A DNA stretch of 64,000 nucleotides from Lactobacillus sp. YT155 (lineage in GTDB: Bacteria > Bacillota > Bacilli > Lactobacillales > Lactobacillaceae), in the NCBI RefSeq assembly GCF_030504545.1, contig NZ_JAUKWP010000002.1, forward strand, positions 62,001 to 126,000, in the 5' to 3' direction. Below the pieces are notes generated by a model, which saw nothing but the letters and a program-made list of their open reading frames with translations, made no database searches and was not told the DNA's origin. Numbering within the stretch: the stretch's first letter is position 1; the number at the start of each line of letters is the position of its first letter. This document shows, piece by piece, positions 29,630-39,418 of this stretch. The position numbers were made by a program, and so were the translations under genes.

Positions 29630-31903
29630 TTAATGTTTATTGAAAGGTTTCTTGTCGCCACGATATTTCTTATTCTTATTGCCACCATGACGGCGAGCAG
29701 CATTTTTCTTCTTTAGTTCATAGACTTTTTTCTGTTCTTCTTTTGATAGAACAACTTCAAAGTCAATCTTTCTTTGTTCTACATCAGCTCGAATTAATTT
29801 CACTTTGATTGGTTGACCAATCTTGTACACCTTATGATTTCTCTTTCCAATCAATGCCAGTTGTTTCTCGTCATATTCGTAGAAATCATCTTGCATGTTA
29901 GAAATATGAACCAAACCTTCAACAGTGTTTTCTAATGTGACAAAGATTCCAAAGCTTGTTACTGATCCGACAACACCTTCAAAAATATCGCCAACATTTT
30001 CTTCCATGTATTCAGTTTTCTTCAAGTCATTAACAGCACGTTCAGCATCAATGGAATGACGTTCACGTCCAGAAGAATGTTGACCAATTTCTGGTAATTC
30101 TTCCGCCCACTTCTCTTTCAGAGAGTCGCTAGTATCTTGATCATATTGATGAATCATTCGATGAACAACCAAATCAGGATAACGCCTGATTGGTGAAGTG
30201 AAGTGAGTATAGAATTCAGCAGCTAATCCGAAATGTCCTAATGGATCAGGTGAATATCTAGCTTGTTGCATAGTTCTAAGTAACATTGTTGTCGTAACTA
30301 ATTCTTCAGGTGTTCCTTGAGTCTTAGCAATCACACCTTGTAACATCTTAGGTGTAACATCTTTGATTGAACCTTGAACCGTTACTCCAAAGGTACTTGC
30401 CACTTCAAAGAAACTCTTAACTCGTTCTTCATCAGGCTTTTCATGGACACGATATAAGAATGGTAAGTGCTTCTTCTTATAATGTTCAGCTACCGTTTCA
30501 TTTGCAGCTAACATGAAAGACTCAATCATCTTCTCAGAAGTTCCTCTTTCACGAAGTTGGATATCTACAGCCTTACCATTTTCATCAACAATGATTTTTG
30601 CTTCTGGCTCCTCAAAGTCAATAGCCCCACGTTCATGACGTTGTTCATAAAGAATTTCATGCAATTCTGCCATATCTTTTAACATAGGTACTAGAGCTTG
30701 ATTCTCTTGAATTAAGTCTTGGTCACCGGCTAAAATTTTATTAACGTTGTTATAGGTTAGTCGTGCATGGGACTGAATTATACTTGGATAAATTCGATGA
30801 TTAACCACATGTCCACTGGCATCAATTTCCATATCACAAGTTAAAGTTAATCGATCAACACCTGGATTTAAGGAACAAATTCCATTTGACAAGCGGAAAG
30901 GAATCATTGGGATAACTCGGTCAGTCAAATAAGTACTAGTTCCACGATTATAAGCTTCATGATCTAATGGTGAACCTTCAACTACATAGTGACTAACATC
31001 GGCAATTGAAACGCCGAGATGGAAGTTCCCATTGTCTAATTTCCAAAGAGTAACCGCATCATCAAAGTCTTTTGAATCATCACCGTCAATTGTAATCATT
31101 ACTTGATCGGTAATGTCTTCACGGCCAACTCTTTCCTCAGCTGTTACTTCATCAGGAATTTCTTGTGACTGTTCAATTGCTTCTTCTGGGAAATCAACAT
31201 GAATGTCGTTGTCATAAACGATAGTTAAAATATCGACTCCAGGGTCATTCTTATTCCCAAGAACTTTCTTAGCAATACCGTCCATACTTTGTGGAAAATC
31301 ACTATTAGGATATCTGGTGATTTCAACTTTTACCATGTCACCAGTTTGTGGTTTAAGACCGGTATTAGAGATATAGATTCGATAGTCAGCAAAGCGTTTT
31401 TCATGGCTTTGAACATAACCAATTTTTCCAGTCTTTTCAGCCTGAATATCACTATATGGTTGAAACTCTCCTACTAAATCAGTTAGTTGATGATTAATAA
31501 TCTCAACAATTTCACCCTCTGGACCTTTATTAGCCCATGGATTAGCAGGTTTAGTGATTTTCACTTTGACTTCATCGCTATTAATCGCGTGCATTACGTT
31601 AGGTTTCGCCACGAAAATGTCAGGATCAGTTTCATCATAACGAACGAATCCAAATCCTTTTTCATTGGCTCTAAATTCACCTTCAACGATTTGATCTACT
31701 GGTGCCAACTTGAAGCGACCACTAGAATTTACGTTGATTTTTCCTTCACCTTCAAGAATTGCCAAACTCTTGACAATTCGCTTAAAAGCCTGAGAACCAT
31801 GCATTCTCAAGATATCGTTTATTTGTTGTGGTTCATATTTTTTTTCGGGATTACTTCGAAAAATTTCGAGCGTTTCCGAAATTAATTTATCGTCTACGGA
31901 CAT
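29630..31903 (-). CDS. rnr: Ribonuclease R
   Basis: Processive 3'-5' exoribonuclease of the RNB family, 757 residues. In order: N-terminal winged helix, cold-shock/OB domains (EGEFRANEKGFGFVRYDE), the RNB catalytic domain with DGDDSKDFDDAVTL near residue 270 and FTSPIRRYPDLVVHR near 570, an S1 domain near 640-720 (GVVGSVTSFGIFVTLENTVEGLVH) and a Lys-rich tail. Order secG-esterase-rnr-smpB is the usual lactobacillus arrangement. Confidence 0.97.
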   Translation of the reverse strand: MSVDDKLISETLEIFRSNPEKKYEPQQINDILRMHGSQAFKRIVKSLAILEGEGKINVNSSGRFKLAPVDQIVEGEFRANEKGFGFVRYDETDPDIFVAKPNVMHAINSDEVKVKITKPANPWANKGPEGEIVEIINHQLTDLVGEFQPYSDIQAEKTGKIGYVQSHEKRFADYRIYISNTGLKPQTGDMVKVEITRYPNSDFPQSMDGIAKKVLGNKNDPGVDILTIVYDNDIHVDFPEEAIEQSQEIPDEVTAEERVGREDITDQVMITIDGDDSKDFDDAVTLWKLDNGNFHLGVSIADVSHYVVEGSPLDHEAYNRGTSTYLTDRVIPMIPFRLSNGICSLNPGVDRLTLTCDMEIDASGHVVNHRIYPSIIQSHARLTYNNVNKILAGDQDLIQENQALVPMLKDMAELHEILYEQRHERGAIDFEEPEAKIIVDENGKAVDIQLRERGTSEKMIESFMLAANETVAEHYKKKHLPFLYRVHEKPDEERVKSFFEVASTFGVTVQGSIKDVTPKMLQGVIAKTQGTPEELVTTTMLLRTMQQARYSPDPLGHFGLAAEFYTHFTSPIRRYPDLVVHRMIHQYDQDTSDSLKEKWAEELPEIGQHSSGRERHSIDAERAVNDLKKTEYMEENVGDIFEGVVGSVTSFGIFVTLENTVEGLVHISNMQDDFYEYDEKQLALIGKRNHKVYKIGQPIKVKLIRADVEQRKIDFEVVLSKEEQKKVYELKKKNAARRHGGNKNKKYRGDKKPFNKH

Positions 31904-31913
31904 TTCTTACCTC

Positions 31914-32672
31914 TTAATTGTTATTCATTTGTTGATTTAAAAATTGAATGACATCTTCTTCTAATTGATGATGTGCCGAATTAACAGTTAAAACATGTCC
32001 TGCATTTTCATACCAGTGAAAACTTGTCTCAACATGATTATTAGTTAAAGTCTGATTCAATTCTTTGGCTCCATTAGGATTAACAAGTTCATCAGCGGAA
32101 CCTTGACCAATGAAAAATGGTTTTTTAAGTTGTTGAAGTTCATTTATTACTTCTTCTGTAGCCTGTTCAATTTCATCTAATGCTACCGCAGATTCAGTTC
32201 TCATTGATTCAAGAAAATCCGAACTTGCCTCACCATCATAGTGTTCTTTGACTTTTTGAGAGTACGTCACAAATCCTTTGTGAACGTTAGTATAGTCATC
32301 ATTAAACATTGGTGATCCAAACACACCACCACAAATTAATTCATCGTTGAAGTTTTCCAAAGCTTTGGTTGCAAAGATTGAACCTAATGATAAACCGAAG
32401 ATGGCAATCTTCTTTTTGCCTTGTTGCTGCATAAACTGGATAGCTTCAATCGTTTGTTGCCACCAAACATCTGGATGGCCCTCGTCGATAATGTTCTGTG
32501 GATTTGACGTTCCGTGCCCCGCAAACATCGGAGCATAAACTGAGTAATCAAAATCTTCTAAGCGGCGAGCTAATAATCGCATGTCGTTAGGAGTTCCTGT
32601 GTATGAATGCAATAAGATTACTGAATTTTCACCATGATCAAAATAAAATGTCTTTGGTTTAATTGACTTCAT
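31914..32672 (-). CDS. Carboxylesterase, alpha/beta hydrolase (Est30 type)
   Basis: Serine esterase of 252 residues. Nucleophile Ser in GLSLGS near residue 110, Asp in GSADELVNP near 200, His in AGHVLTV near 230; the oxyanion region is LLHSYTGTPNDMR near 20-32. No signal peptide, so cytoplasmic. Esterases of this type between secG and rnr are common in Bacillus and lactobacilli. Natural substrate unknown. 10 bases upstream of rnr. Confidence 0.92.
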   Translation of the reverse strand: MKSIKPKTFYFDHGENSVILLHSYTGTPNDMRLLARRLEDFDYSVYAPMFAGHGTSNPQNIIDEGHPDVWWQQTIEAIQFMQQQGKKKIAIFGLSLGSIFATKALENFNDELICGGVFGSPMFNDDYTNVHKGFVTYSQKVKEHYDGEASSDFLESMRTESAVALDEIEQATEEVINELQQLKKPFFIGQGSADELVNPNGAKELNQTLTNNHVETSFHWYENAGHVLTVNSAHHQLEEDVIQFLNQQMNNN

Positions 32673-32688
32673 TATTCTTCCTCAGTAT

Positions 32689-32727
32689 AAAAAAACTCCT
32701 GTGCTAAAAAACAGAACAGGAGAATTT
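32689..32727 (-). terminator. Terminator after secG
   Basis: Arms CTCCTGT and ACAGGAG with a 13-base AT-rich loop, followed by seven T on the minus strand. Confidence 0.75.
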
Positions 32728-32732
32728 AATCA

Positions 32733-32969
32733 TTAATGTGATGATAAATAAACAAGTACCAATGCACATACAAAGAAAATAATTCCTAAAACAACGGTAA
32801 CTTTTTCCATGAATGCTTCAAAACCACGCTTCTTTTGTTGGCTGAATAAGTCTCCACCACCACCTGATAAAGCGTTAAGTGCGTCTTGTTGTTTAGATGG
32901 TTGCATCATAACTGCAATGATTATTAAAATAGCATCGATTATTAAAATAGTTTGTATGATGTTATACAA
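32733..32969 (-). CDS. secG: Protein translocase subunit SecG
   Basis: Small subunit of the SecYEG channel, 78 residues with two transmembrane helices (about 3-22 and 55-76) separated by the conserved loop QPSKQQDALNALSGGGGDLFSQQKKRGFE. Start is TTG at 32969 with GGAGG eight bases upstream; a reading from 33011 adds residues unlike the family. Expressed separately from rnr, with its own terminator. Confidence 0.95.
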   Translation of the reverse strand: MYNIIQTILIIDAILIIIAVMMQPSKQQDALNALSGGGGDLFSQQKKRGFEAFMEKVTVVLGIIFFVCALVLVYLSSH

Positions 32970-33088
32970 TTTTATTTCCTCCAGCGTTGGAGAGATATCT
33001 CCCAAAATCACATAAACAACTTTACCATAAATTAAGGATAATTGCCATTTTTTCTGACAAGTAAGCTTCAGTTCAAAACAATTTTTTG

Positions 33089-33097
33089 TGTTATAAT
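33089..33097 (+). promoter_or_regulatory. Extended -10 promoter of a small RNA
   Basis: TGTTATAAT on the plus strand, an extended -10 element without a good -35. Start expected near 33104. Confidence 0.5.
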
Positions 33098-33103
33098 TAA
33101 TTC

Positions 33104-33195
33104 AGCAATCAAAAAGACACGGTGATAGCACACCGCGTCCTTGGTAATAGAATTGCGTTTATTGGTTGGACTACTTCTTAAAGTAGTCTTTTTTT
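33104..33195 (+). ncRNA. Putative small antisense RNA of a type I toxin-antitoxin-like locus
   Basis: Predicted RNA of about 90 bases. It begins after an extended -10 box, has a 5' hairpin (GACACGGTG / CACCGCGTC, one mismatch) at about 33115-33138 and ends in a strong terminator (GACTACTT / AAGTAGTC, then T7). Its 3' end is antisense to the last codons and stop of a 35-residue peptide gene on the minus strand. It also carries TTGGTAATAG-AA-TTGCGTT, nearly identical to a segment of the peptide mRNA leader. This convergent layout with a shared terminator is that of Fst/par-type loci. Start and function are inferred. Confidence 0.5.
33169..33195. terminator. Shared terminator of the small RNA and peptide gene
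   Basis: Perfect 8-bp stem GACTACTT / AAGTAGTC with loop CTTA, followed by T7 on the plus strand. The peptide gene's stop codon is inside the stem. Confidence 0.75.
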
Positions 33196-33278
33196 ATTCG
33201 ATCAATTAAATCCAACAAGTCATTTGCGATATGTTTGATAACATAATCAATCATAATGAGTATTAATAAATCACCCAT
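33171..33278 (-). CDS. Small membrane-active peptide, candidate type I toxin
   Basis: 35-residue peptide with an aliphatic N-terminal half (MGDLLILIMIDYVIKHIAND) and a charged, Lys-rich end (RIKKDYFKK). Its size, hydrophobic or amphipathic helix and basic tail are like those of type I toxins and of delta-lysin-like peptides, but it lacks the Pro and WL marks of Fst proteins. The ATG at 33278 has AAGGGA seven bases upstream; an internal ATG at 33254 would give 27 residues. The end overlaps the terminator shared with a convergent RNA. No sequence relative recognised, so the role is inferred from layout. Confidence 0.45.
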   Translation of the reverse strand: MGDLLILIMIDYVIKHIANDLLDLIDRIKKDYFKK

Positions 33279-33397
33279 CAGCTATTCCCTTAAACGTTTT
33301 TTGCATTCGACCATCTCCATTTCGTTTTTAAGACGAGGGACGGTGGAACGCAAAACTATTACCAAAAAGAAATTACGCAAAAATTTTGGATTGCAAA

Positions 33398-33522
33398 CCT
33401 GTTTGCAAAATATTCCGTCTAAATTTTTGAAACGCGCTCCAAGAAACAAAAGTCTCCGCCTAAGCAAAAAACGAGCCAACTTCTTGAAACGCGCTCCTGT
33501 TTGCAAAATATTCCGTCTAAAT
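33398..33522. repeat. Short interspersed direct repeats upstream of the peptide gene
   Basis: A 27-base unit beginning CCTGTTTGCAAAATATTCCG occurs at 33398-33424 and 33496-33522. A 14-base unit TTGAAACGCGCTCC occurs at 33427-33440 and 33484-33497. With the peptide locus and the eno terminator this fills the 630-base gap between secG and eno; I see no other gene there. Confidence 0.85.
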
Positions 33523-33562
33523 AAAATAAGACTAGAGTCATTAGACTCTAGTCTTATTTTTC
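33522..33562. terminator. Terminator after eno
   Basis: Perfect 16-bp stem AAATAAGACTAGAGTC / GACTCTAGTCTTATTT with loop ATTA and T-rich flanks both ways, 37 bases after the eno stop. Confidence 0.9.
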
Positions 33563-33598
33563 TTAGTACTCATATTCTAAACGCAAACAGTCGCGCTC

Positions 33599-35676
<2,078 letters not shown>

Positions 35677-35690
35677 ATCTTTTCTCCTTT

Positions 35691-36902
35691 TTATTTATCA
35701 GAAATTGAATCAATACCAGGTAATACTTTACCTTCAAGATATTCTAGTGATGCTCCACCACCGGTAGAAATATGTGTGATTTGGTCTGCAACGCCAAGAT
35801 CTTGAGCAGCTGCGGCTGAATCACCACCACCAATAATAGTTGTAGCACCTTGTAATTTACCAAGAGTCTTACCAATTTCAAGAGTTCCTTTAGCAAAGTT
35901 ACTCATTTCAAAGGCACCCATAGGTCCATTCCAAACTACTGTTTTTGCATCATTTAGTTTACTTACAAATAATTCAATTGATTTAGGACCAATATCTAGA
36001 CCCATGTAGTCATCAGGAATATCAATTCCTGAAACTTCGAAGTCAGCATCATTTGAGAATTCTTTAGCAATCACGTGATCAACTGGTAGGACAATTTTGT
36101 CACCAGCTTTTTGTAGAAGTTCTTTAGCTAAATCAAGCTTGTCTTCTTCAAATAGTGATTTACCAATCTTGTGACCTTGAGCAGCAAGGAATGTGTATGC
36201 CATTCCCCCACCGATAATAATATGGTCTGATTTTGGAATTAAGTTTTCGATAACACCAATCTTGTCAGAAACTTTTGCTCCACCAAGAATTGTTACGAAT
36301 GGATGTACAGGATTGTCAACTGCATCACCCAAGAACTTAATTTCTTTTTCCATTAAGTATCCAGCAGCAACTGGCTTGTTAGCAGCTTTCATTGCTGTTG
36401 AGATACCAACGTTTGAAGCATGAGCACGGTGAGCTGTACCGAAAGCATCGTTTACGAATACGTCACCTAATGATGCCCAGTATTCACCAAGCTTAGGATC
36501 GTTCTTGCTTTCACGTTTACCGAAATCATTATCGATATCTTGGAAACGAGTGTTTTCCATCAATAAGATGTCGCCATCTTTCATTGCATCGATAGCTGAT
36601 TCTAATTCTTTTCCTTCATTTTCAGGAACAAAGACAACTTCTTTGCCCATCAATTCAGAAAGTTTCTTAGCAACTGGTGCAAGTGTTAATTCTTTCTTGT
36701 CATCATCACTCTTAATACGGCCTAAGTGAGATAGTAAGATAACTTTTCCACCATTTTCTGATACGTATTTAATAGTTGGAATAGCAGCAACGATACGGTT
36801 ATCGTTACCAATCACGCCGCCTTTAATAGGAACATTAAAGTCAACACGCATAAGTACTTTTTTGTCTTTTACGTCTACATCTGAAACGATTAATTTTGCC
36901 AT
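35691..36902 (-). CDS. pgk: Phosphoglycerate kinase
   Basis: Transfers phosphate from 1,3-bisphosphoglycerate to ADP. 403 residues with [35 protein letters not shown], the hinge and nucleotide site [18 protein letters not shown], and [17 protein letters not shown] at the end. It is separated from gap by 109 bases that contain a terminator-like hairpin. Confidence 0.98.
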   Translation of the reverse strand: MAKLIVSDVDVKDKKVLMRVDFNVPIKGGVIGNDNRIVAAIPTIKYVSENGGKVILLSHLGRIKSDDDKKELTLAPVAKKLSELMGKEVVFVPENEGKELESAIDAMKDGDILLMENTRFQDIDNDFGKRESKNDPKLGEYWASLGDVFVNDAFGTAHRAHASNVGISTAMKAANKPVAAGYLMEKEIKFLGDAVDNPVHPFVTILGGAKVSDKIGVIENLIPKSDHIIIGGGMAYTFLAAQGHKIGKSLFEEDKLDLAKELLQKAGDKIVLPVDHVIAKEFSNDADFEVSGIDIPDDYMGLDIGPKSIELFVSKLNDAKTVVWNGPMGAFEMSNFAKGTLEIGKTLGKLQGATTIIGGGDSAAAAQDLGVADQITHISTGGGASLEYLEGKVLPGIDSISDK

Positions 36903-36921
36903 TTTTGCCTCCGAGTAAAAT

Positions 36922-36957
36922 CAAAAAAGGCAGAAGGAGAAATCTCCCTCCGCCTTC
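36922..36957 (-). terminator. Hairpin with T run between gap and pgk
   Basis: Fourteen base pairs (AAGGCGGAGGGAGA with TCTCCTTCTGCCTT, two wobbles), a 2-base loop and TTTTTT on the minus strand. It looks like a full intrinsic terminator after gap, but the cluster continues, so it may be partial. Confidence 0.75.
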
Positions 36958-37011
36958 TTAGTTTAAAACGTATATGCTTAAATTCTTAAACAATCATTTA
37001 GTAATCAGAGA

Positions 37012-38028
37012 TTACATCATGCTTGCAAATTTTTGCAATGTACGGATCATTTGAGCTGTGAAACCTGATTCGTTGTCGTACCAAGCAACAGTCTTAACGA
37101 TTTGTGCGTCACCAGCTGTAACAACTTGTGTTTGAGTTGGGTCGAAAACTGAACCGAATTCTGTACCAATGATATCTGATGAAACGATTTCGTCAGCGTT
37201 GTAACCAAATGAAGCATTGTTTTCTGTATATTTCTTAACAGCAGCATTTACTTCATCAGCAGTAACTTTTTTGTTAAGGATTGTGTCTAATTCTGTAAGT
37301 GAACCTGTGATAACTGGAACACGTTGTGCATGTCCGTCAAGTTTTCCTTCAAGAGAAGGGATAACTTTACTGATAGCTTTAGCAGCACCAGTTGAATGAG
37401 GAATTGTGTTTGAAGCAGCAGCACGTGCAGCGCGTTTGTTTCCACCACGATCTGGACCATCTTGTAGTTTTTGTGTAGCTGTGTAAGCATGAACTGTTGT
37501 CATTGTACCAACTTGGATACCGAATTCATTTTCCATAGCTTGTGCTAATGGTGCAAGACAGTTTGTTGTACATGAACCAGCTGAGATGATTTGGTCATCA
37601 GCTGTGATGATGTCATCATTAACACCATAAACAACTGTTTTCATGTCGCCAGCAGGAGCTGAGACAAGAACTTTTTTAGCACCAGCTTTGATATGTGCTT
37701 GTGCTTTTTCTGGTGATGTGTAGAAACCAGTACTTTCAAGAACTAATTGAACACCATCATTATTAACCCAAGGAATAACGCTTGCGTCTGCCTCAGCATA
37801 TACAGGAATTGTTTTTCCATCAATAACTAAAGCGTTGTCTGTAGCTGAAACTTCATGATTGAATTGACCATGAGCTGTATCATATTTTAGTAAATGAGCC
37901 AACATATCTGGTGATGTTAAGTCATTGATAGCAACAACTTCCAAATCACCACTTGCAACATCATATATACGACGTAGAGCCAAACGACCAATACGTCCAA
38001 AACCATTAATACCTACTTTTGTAGTCAT
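37012..38028 (-). CDS. gap: Glyceraldehyde-3-phosphate dehydrogenase, type I
   Basis: NAD-dependent glycolytic dehydrogenase, 338 residues. [12 protein letters not shown] at the N-terminus binds NAD; active Cys153 is in [13 protein letters not shown]; the catalytic His is in [10 protein letters not shown], and the end has [16 protein letters not shown]. Second gene after cggR, its regulator, as in Bacillus and lactobacilli. Confidence 0.98.
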   Translation of the reverse strand: MTTKVGINGFGRIGRLALRRIYDVASGDLEVVAINDLTSPDMLAHLLKYDTAHGQFNHEVSATDNALVIDGKTIPVYAEADASVIPWVNNDGVQLVLESTGFYTSPEKAQAHIKAGAKKVLVSAPAGDMKTVVYGVNDDIITADDQIISAGSCTTNCLAPLAQAMENEFGIQVGTMTTVHAYTATQKLQDGPDRGGNKRAARAAASNTIPHSTGAAKAISKVIPSLEGKLDGHAQRVPVITGSLTELDTILNKKVTADEVNAAVKKYTENNASFGYNADEIVSSDIIGTEFGSVFDPTQTQVVTAGDAQIVKTVAWYDNESGFTAQMIRTLQKFASMM

Positions 38029-38060
38029 AGAAACTTCCTCCTTAAGGAAATAAAAATTAT

Positions 38061-39095
38061 TTAAGGGTTATCCCTTAAAATCGCATTTGAGGCTCCCTCG
38101 TCAGTGATTAAAATCGTCTGAGCGGGAGCGTTTTTCATATATGCCTGAATTGCCTTGGCCTTAGTAGCACCACCAGCAATTGCAAACACATACTTAATCT
38201 TCAAAAGATCCCGAATATGTAATCCAATTCTAGGTATCTTATAAACCACATTGCCATCACTATCGAAGAAATCTCCGAAGGCTTCAGCTACAGCATTTTT
38301 TCTAAGTAAAAGCTGTTGAACTTCGGCCGGTAAATTTCTTCTTTTAGCCATGATACTTGCTTTACCAACACTATGTAAAACAACATCACTTTTTTCAATC
38401 ATTCGAATGACTGAACTGACAGATGGTTCGGAAAGCAATGTTTCAAAGCTCCGTTCACTGACATCCTCAGGAACATATAACGTTTTGTGCTTTCCATTGG
38501 TATTCTTTGCCATCTTGGCACAAATGGTGTTGGCTTGAATCTCAACAGAGTCACCTACACCACCACGTGCTGGCACAAAAGTTAAGTCTCGCTTCTTGGA
38601 AATGACAGGTGTTAACTCATCAGCTACTTTGTTCATAGTAATTCCACCTGTAACTGAAATTGTAACGCCACCATTAGGAAGTGTCGAGTCAAGCGACTCG
38701 TTCAAAGCTCTTCCCAGAGCATCAATAACACGAGCTTGTTGGTCATAATCACCGGGCACAATAATAACCCTTTGAATTCTAAGTAATTTTGTCAATTTGC
38801 TCTCATCCTCAGAAACTTCCAGTACATTCGTAACTAGAAATTCTAAGGTATTTAATAGCTCTTGTCCTTTTTTAGTTAACATCATCCCGGATTTAGAACT
38901 AGTGATAACTCCTGAGCTCTTCAAGACATCCGTCTCGGTTCGCAAAGTTCTCTCACTCATATCTAATTCCGAAGCTAGCATCCTTCTTCCTACAGGCTCC
39001 ATCCAGAGAATCTGTTGAAGAATTTTGTATCTTCGTGATAATGTCTTAAAAAAGTCAGGCGCTATTGCCTCAATCCATTCAAGACTTTCTTTCAT
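38061..39095 (-). CDS. cggR: Central glycolytic genes regulator CggR
   Basis: SorC-family repressor of the gap operon that responds to fructose-1,6-bisphosphate. N-terminal winged helix of the family ([44 protein letters not shown], about residues 22-65) and a sugar-phosphate effector domain ([13 protein letters not shown] [53 protein letters not shown]). 344 residues from ATG 39095 with GAGGT upstream. The frame is open to 39149, but that extension is the operator DNA, so it is not coding. Autoregulated via the operator below. Confidence 0.96.
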   Translation of the reverse strand: MKESLEWIEAIAPDFFKTLSRRYKILQQILWMEPVGRRMLASELDMSERTLRTETDVLKSSGVITSSKSGMMLTKKGQELLNTLEFLVTNVLEVSEDESKLTKLLRIQRVIIVPGDYDQQARVIDALGRALNESLDSTLPNGGVTISVTGGITMNKVADELTPVISKKRDLTFVPARGGVGDSVEIQANTICAKMAKNTNGKHKTLYVPEDVSERSFETLLSEPSVSSVIRMIEKSDVVLHSVGKASIMAKRRNLPAEVQQLLLRKNAVAEAFGDFFDSDGNVVYKIPRIGLHIRDLLKIKYVFAIAGGATKAKAIQAYMKNAPAQTILITDEGASNAILRDNP

Positions 39096-39109
39096 TTTTC
39101 TACCTCTGG

Positions 39110-39145
39110 GACAACTTTCGTCCACGTATGACGTTTTGCGACCCA
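39110..39145 (-). promoter_or_regulatory. CggR operator
   Basis: Minus strand reads TGGGTC-N6-CGTC-N4-GTGGAC-N6-TGTC. The known Bacillus CggR operator is CGGGAC-N6-TGTC-N4-CGGGAC-N6-TGTC: same spacing, 15 of 20 fixed bases identical by my count. It is 15 bases before the cggR start and about 50-85 bases after the predicted transcription start, as in Bacillus. Confidence 0.8.
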
Positions 39146-39202
39146 TCAAGTTAAAAATAAATATTCATGGTGGAAACTTTTATCTCTCTCATGAACAAAC
39201 AA

Positions 39203-39231
39203 ATTATAACAATACCCATTTTTAAATGCAA
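39203..39231 (-). promoter_or_regulatory. Predicted cggR-gap promoter
   Basis: Minus strand -35 TTGCAT (39226-39231), 17-base spacer, -10 TATAAT (39203-39208). Start expected near 39196, giving a leader of about 100 bases that contains the CggR operator. Confidence 0.75.
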
Positions 39232-39298
39232 CTAACTTTATTTTAAATTTTGTCTTATTTTTCAAGCGAACTTGTATATAATAAAGATAGTTTTTTCT

Positions 39299-39370
39299 GC
39301 GTCGCTAGTGTAATGGATCGCACGCAAGATTCCGGTTCTTGAAATGCGGGTTCGACTCCCGCGTGACGCA
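39299..39370 (+). tRNA. tRNA-Arg (anticodon CCG)
   Basis: 72-base tRNA. Acceptor GCGTCGC pairs with GTGACGC (one G-T pair), D arm GTGT/GCAC, anticodon stem CAAGA/TCTTG with loop TTCCGGT giving CCG (reads CGG), T arm GCGGG-TTCGACT-CCCGC, discriminator A. CCA is not encoded. It faces away from cggR and borders the accessory region. Confidence 0.93.
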
Positions 39371-39371
39371 T

Positions 39372-39410
39372 AAAAAAGACACCCCCAATTAATTCCAGAG
39401 GTGTTTTTAT
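39372..39410. terminator. Terminator after tRNA-Arg
   Basis: Stem ACACC / GGTGT extended by A-T pairs, with T5 on the plus side and a run of A upstream, so it may also end the convergent gene that stops at 39419. Confidence 0.65.
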
Positions 39411-39418
39411 TGTCTATT

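Larger units (their letters stand above)
33140..33364. repeat. Inverted repeat around the small peptide gene
   Basis: TTGGTAATAG-AA-TTGCGTT on the plus strand (33140-33158) and TTGGTAATAG-TT-TTGCGTT on the minus strand (33364-33346) are the same 19-base element with two mismatches. It flanks the 35-residue peptide gene, so both convergent RNAs would carry it near their 5' ends. Confidence 0.7.

Noticed and set aside
33282..33506. 74-codon open frame on the minus strand in the same gap
   Set aside because: Low-complexity translation made by the direct repeats; no ribosome binding site. It lies where the leader of the small peptide mRNA would be.
39096..39149. N-terminal extension of CggR to 39149
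   Set aside because: The extra codons coincide with the CggR operator and the conserved N-terminus with its ribosome binding site starts at 39095.
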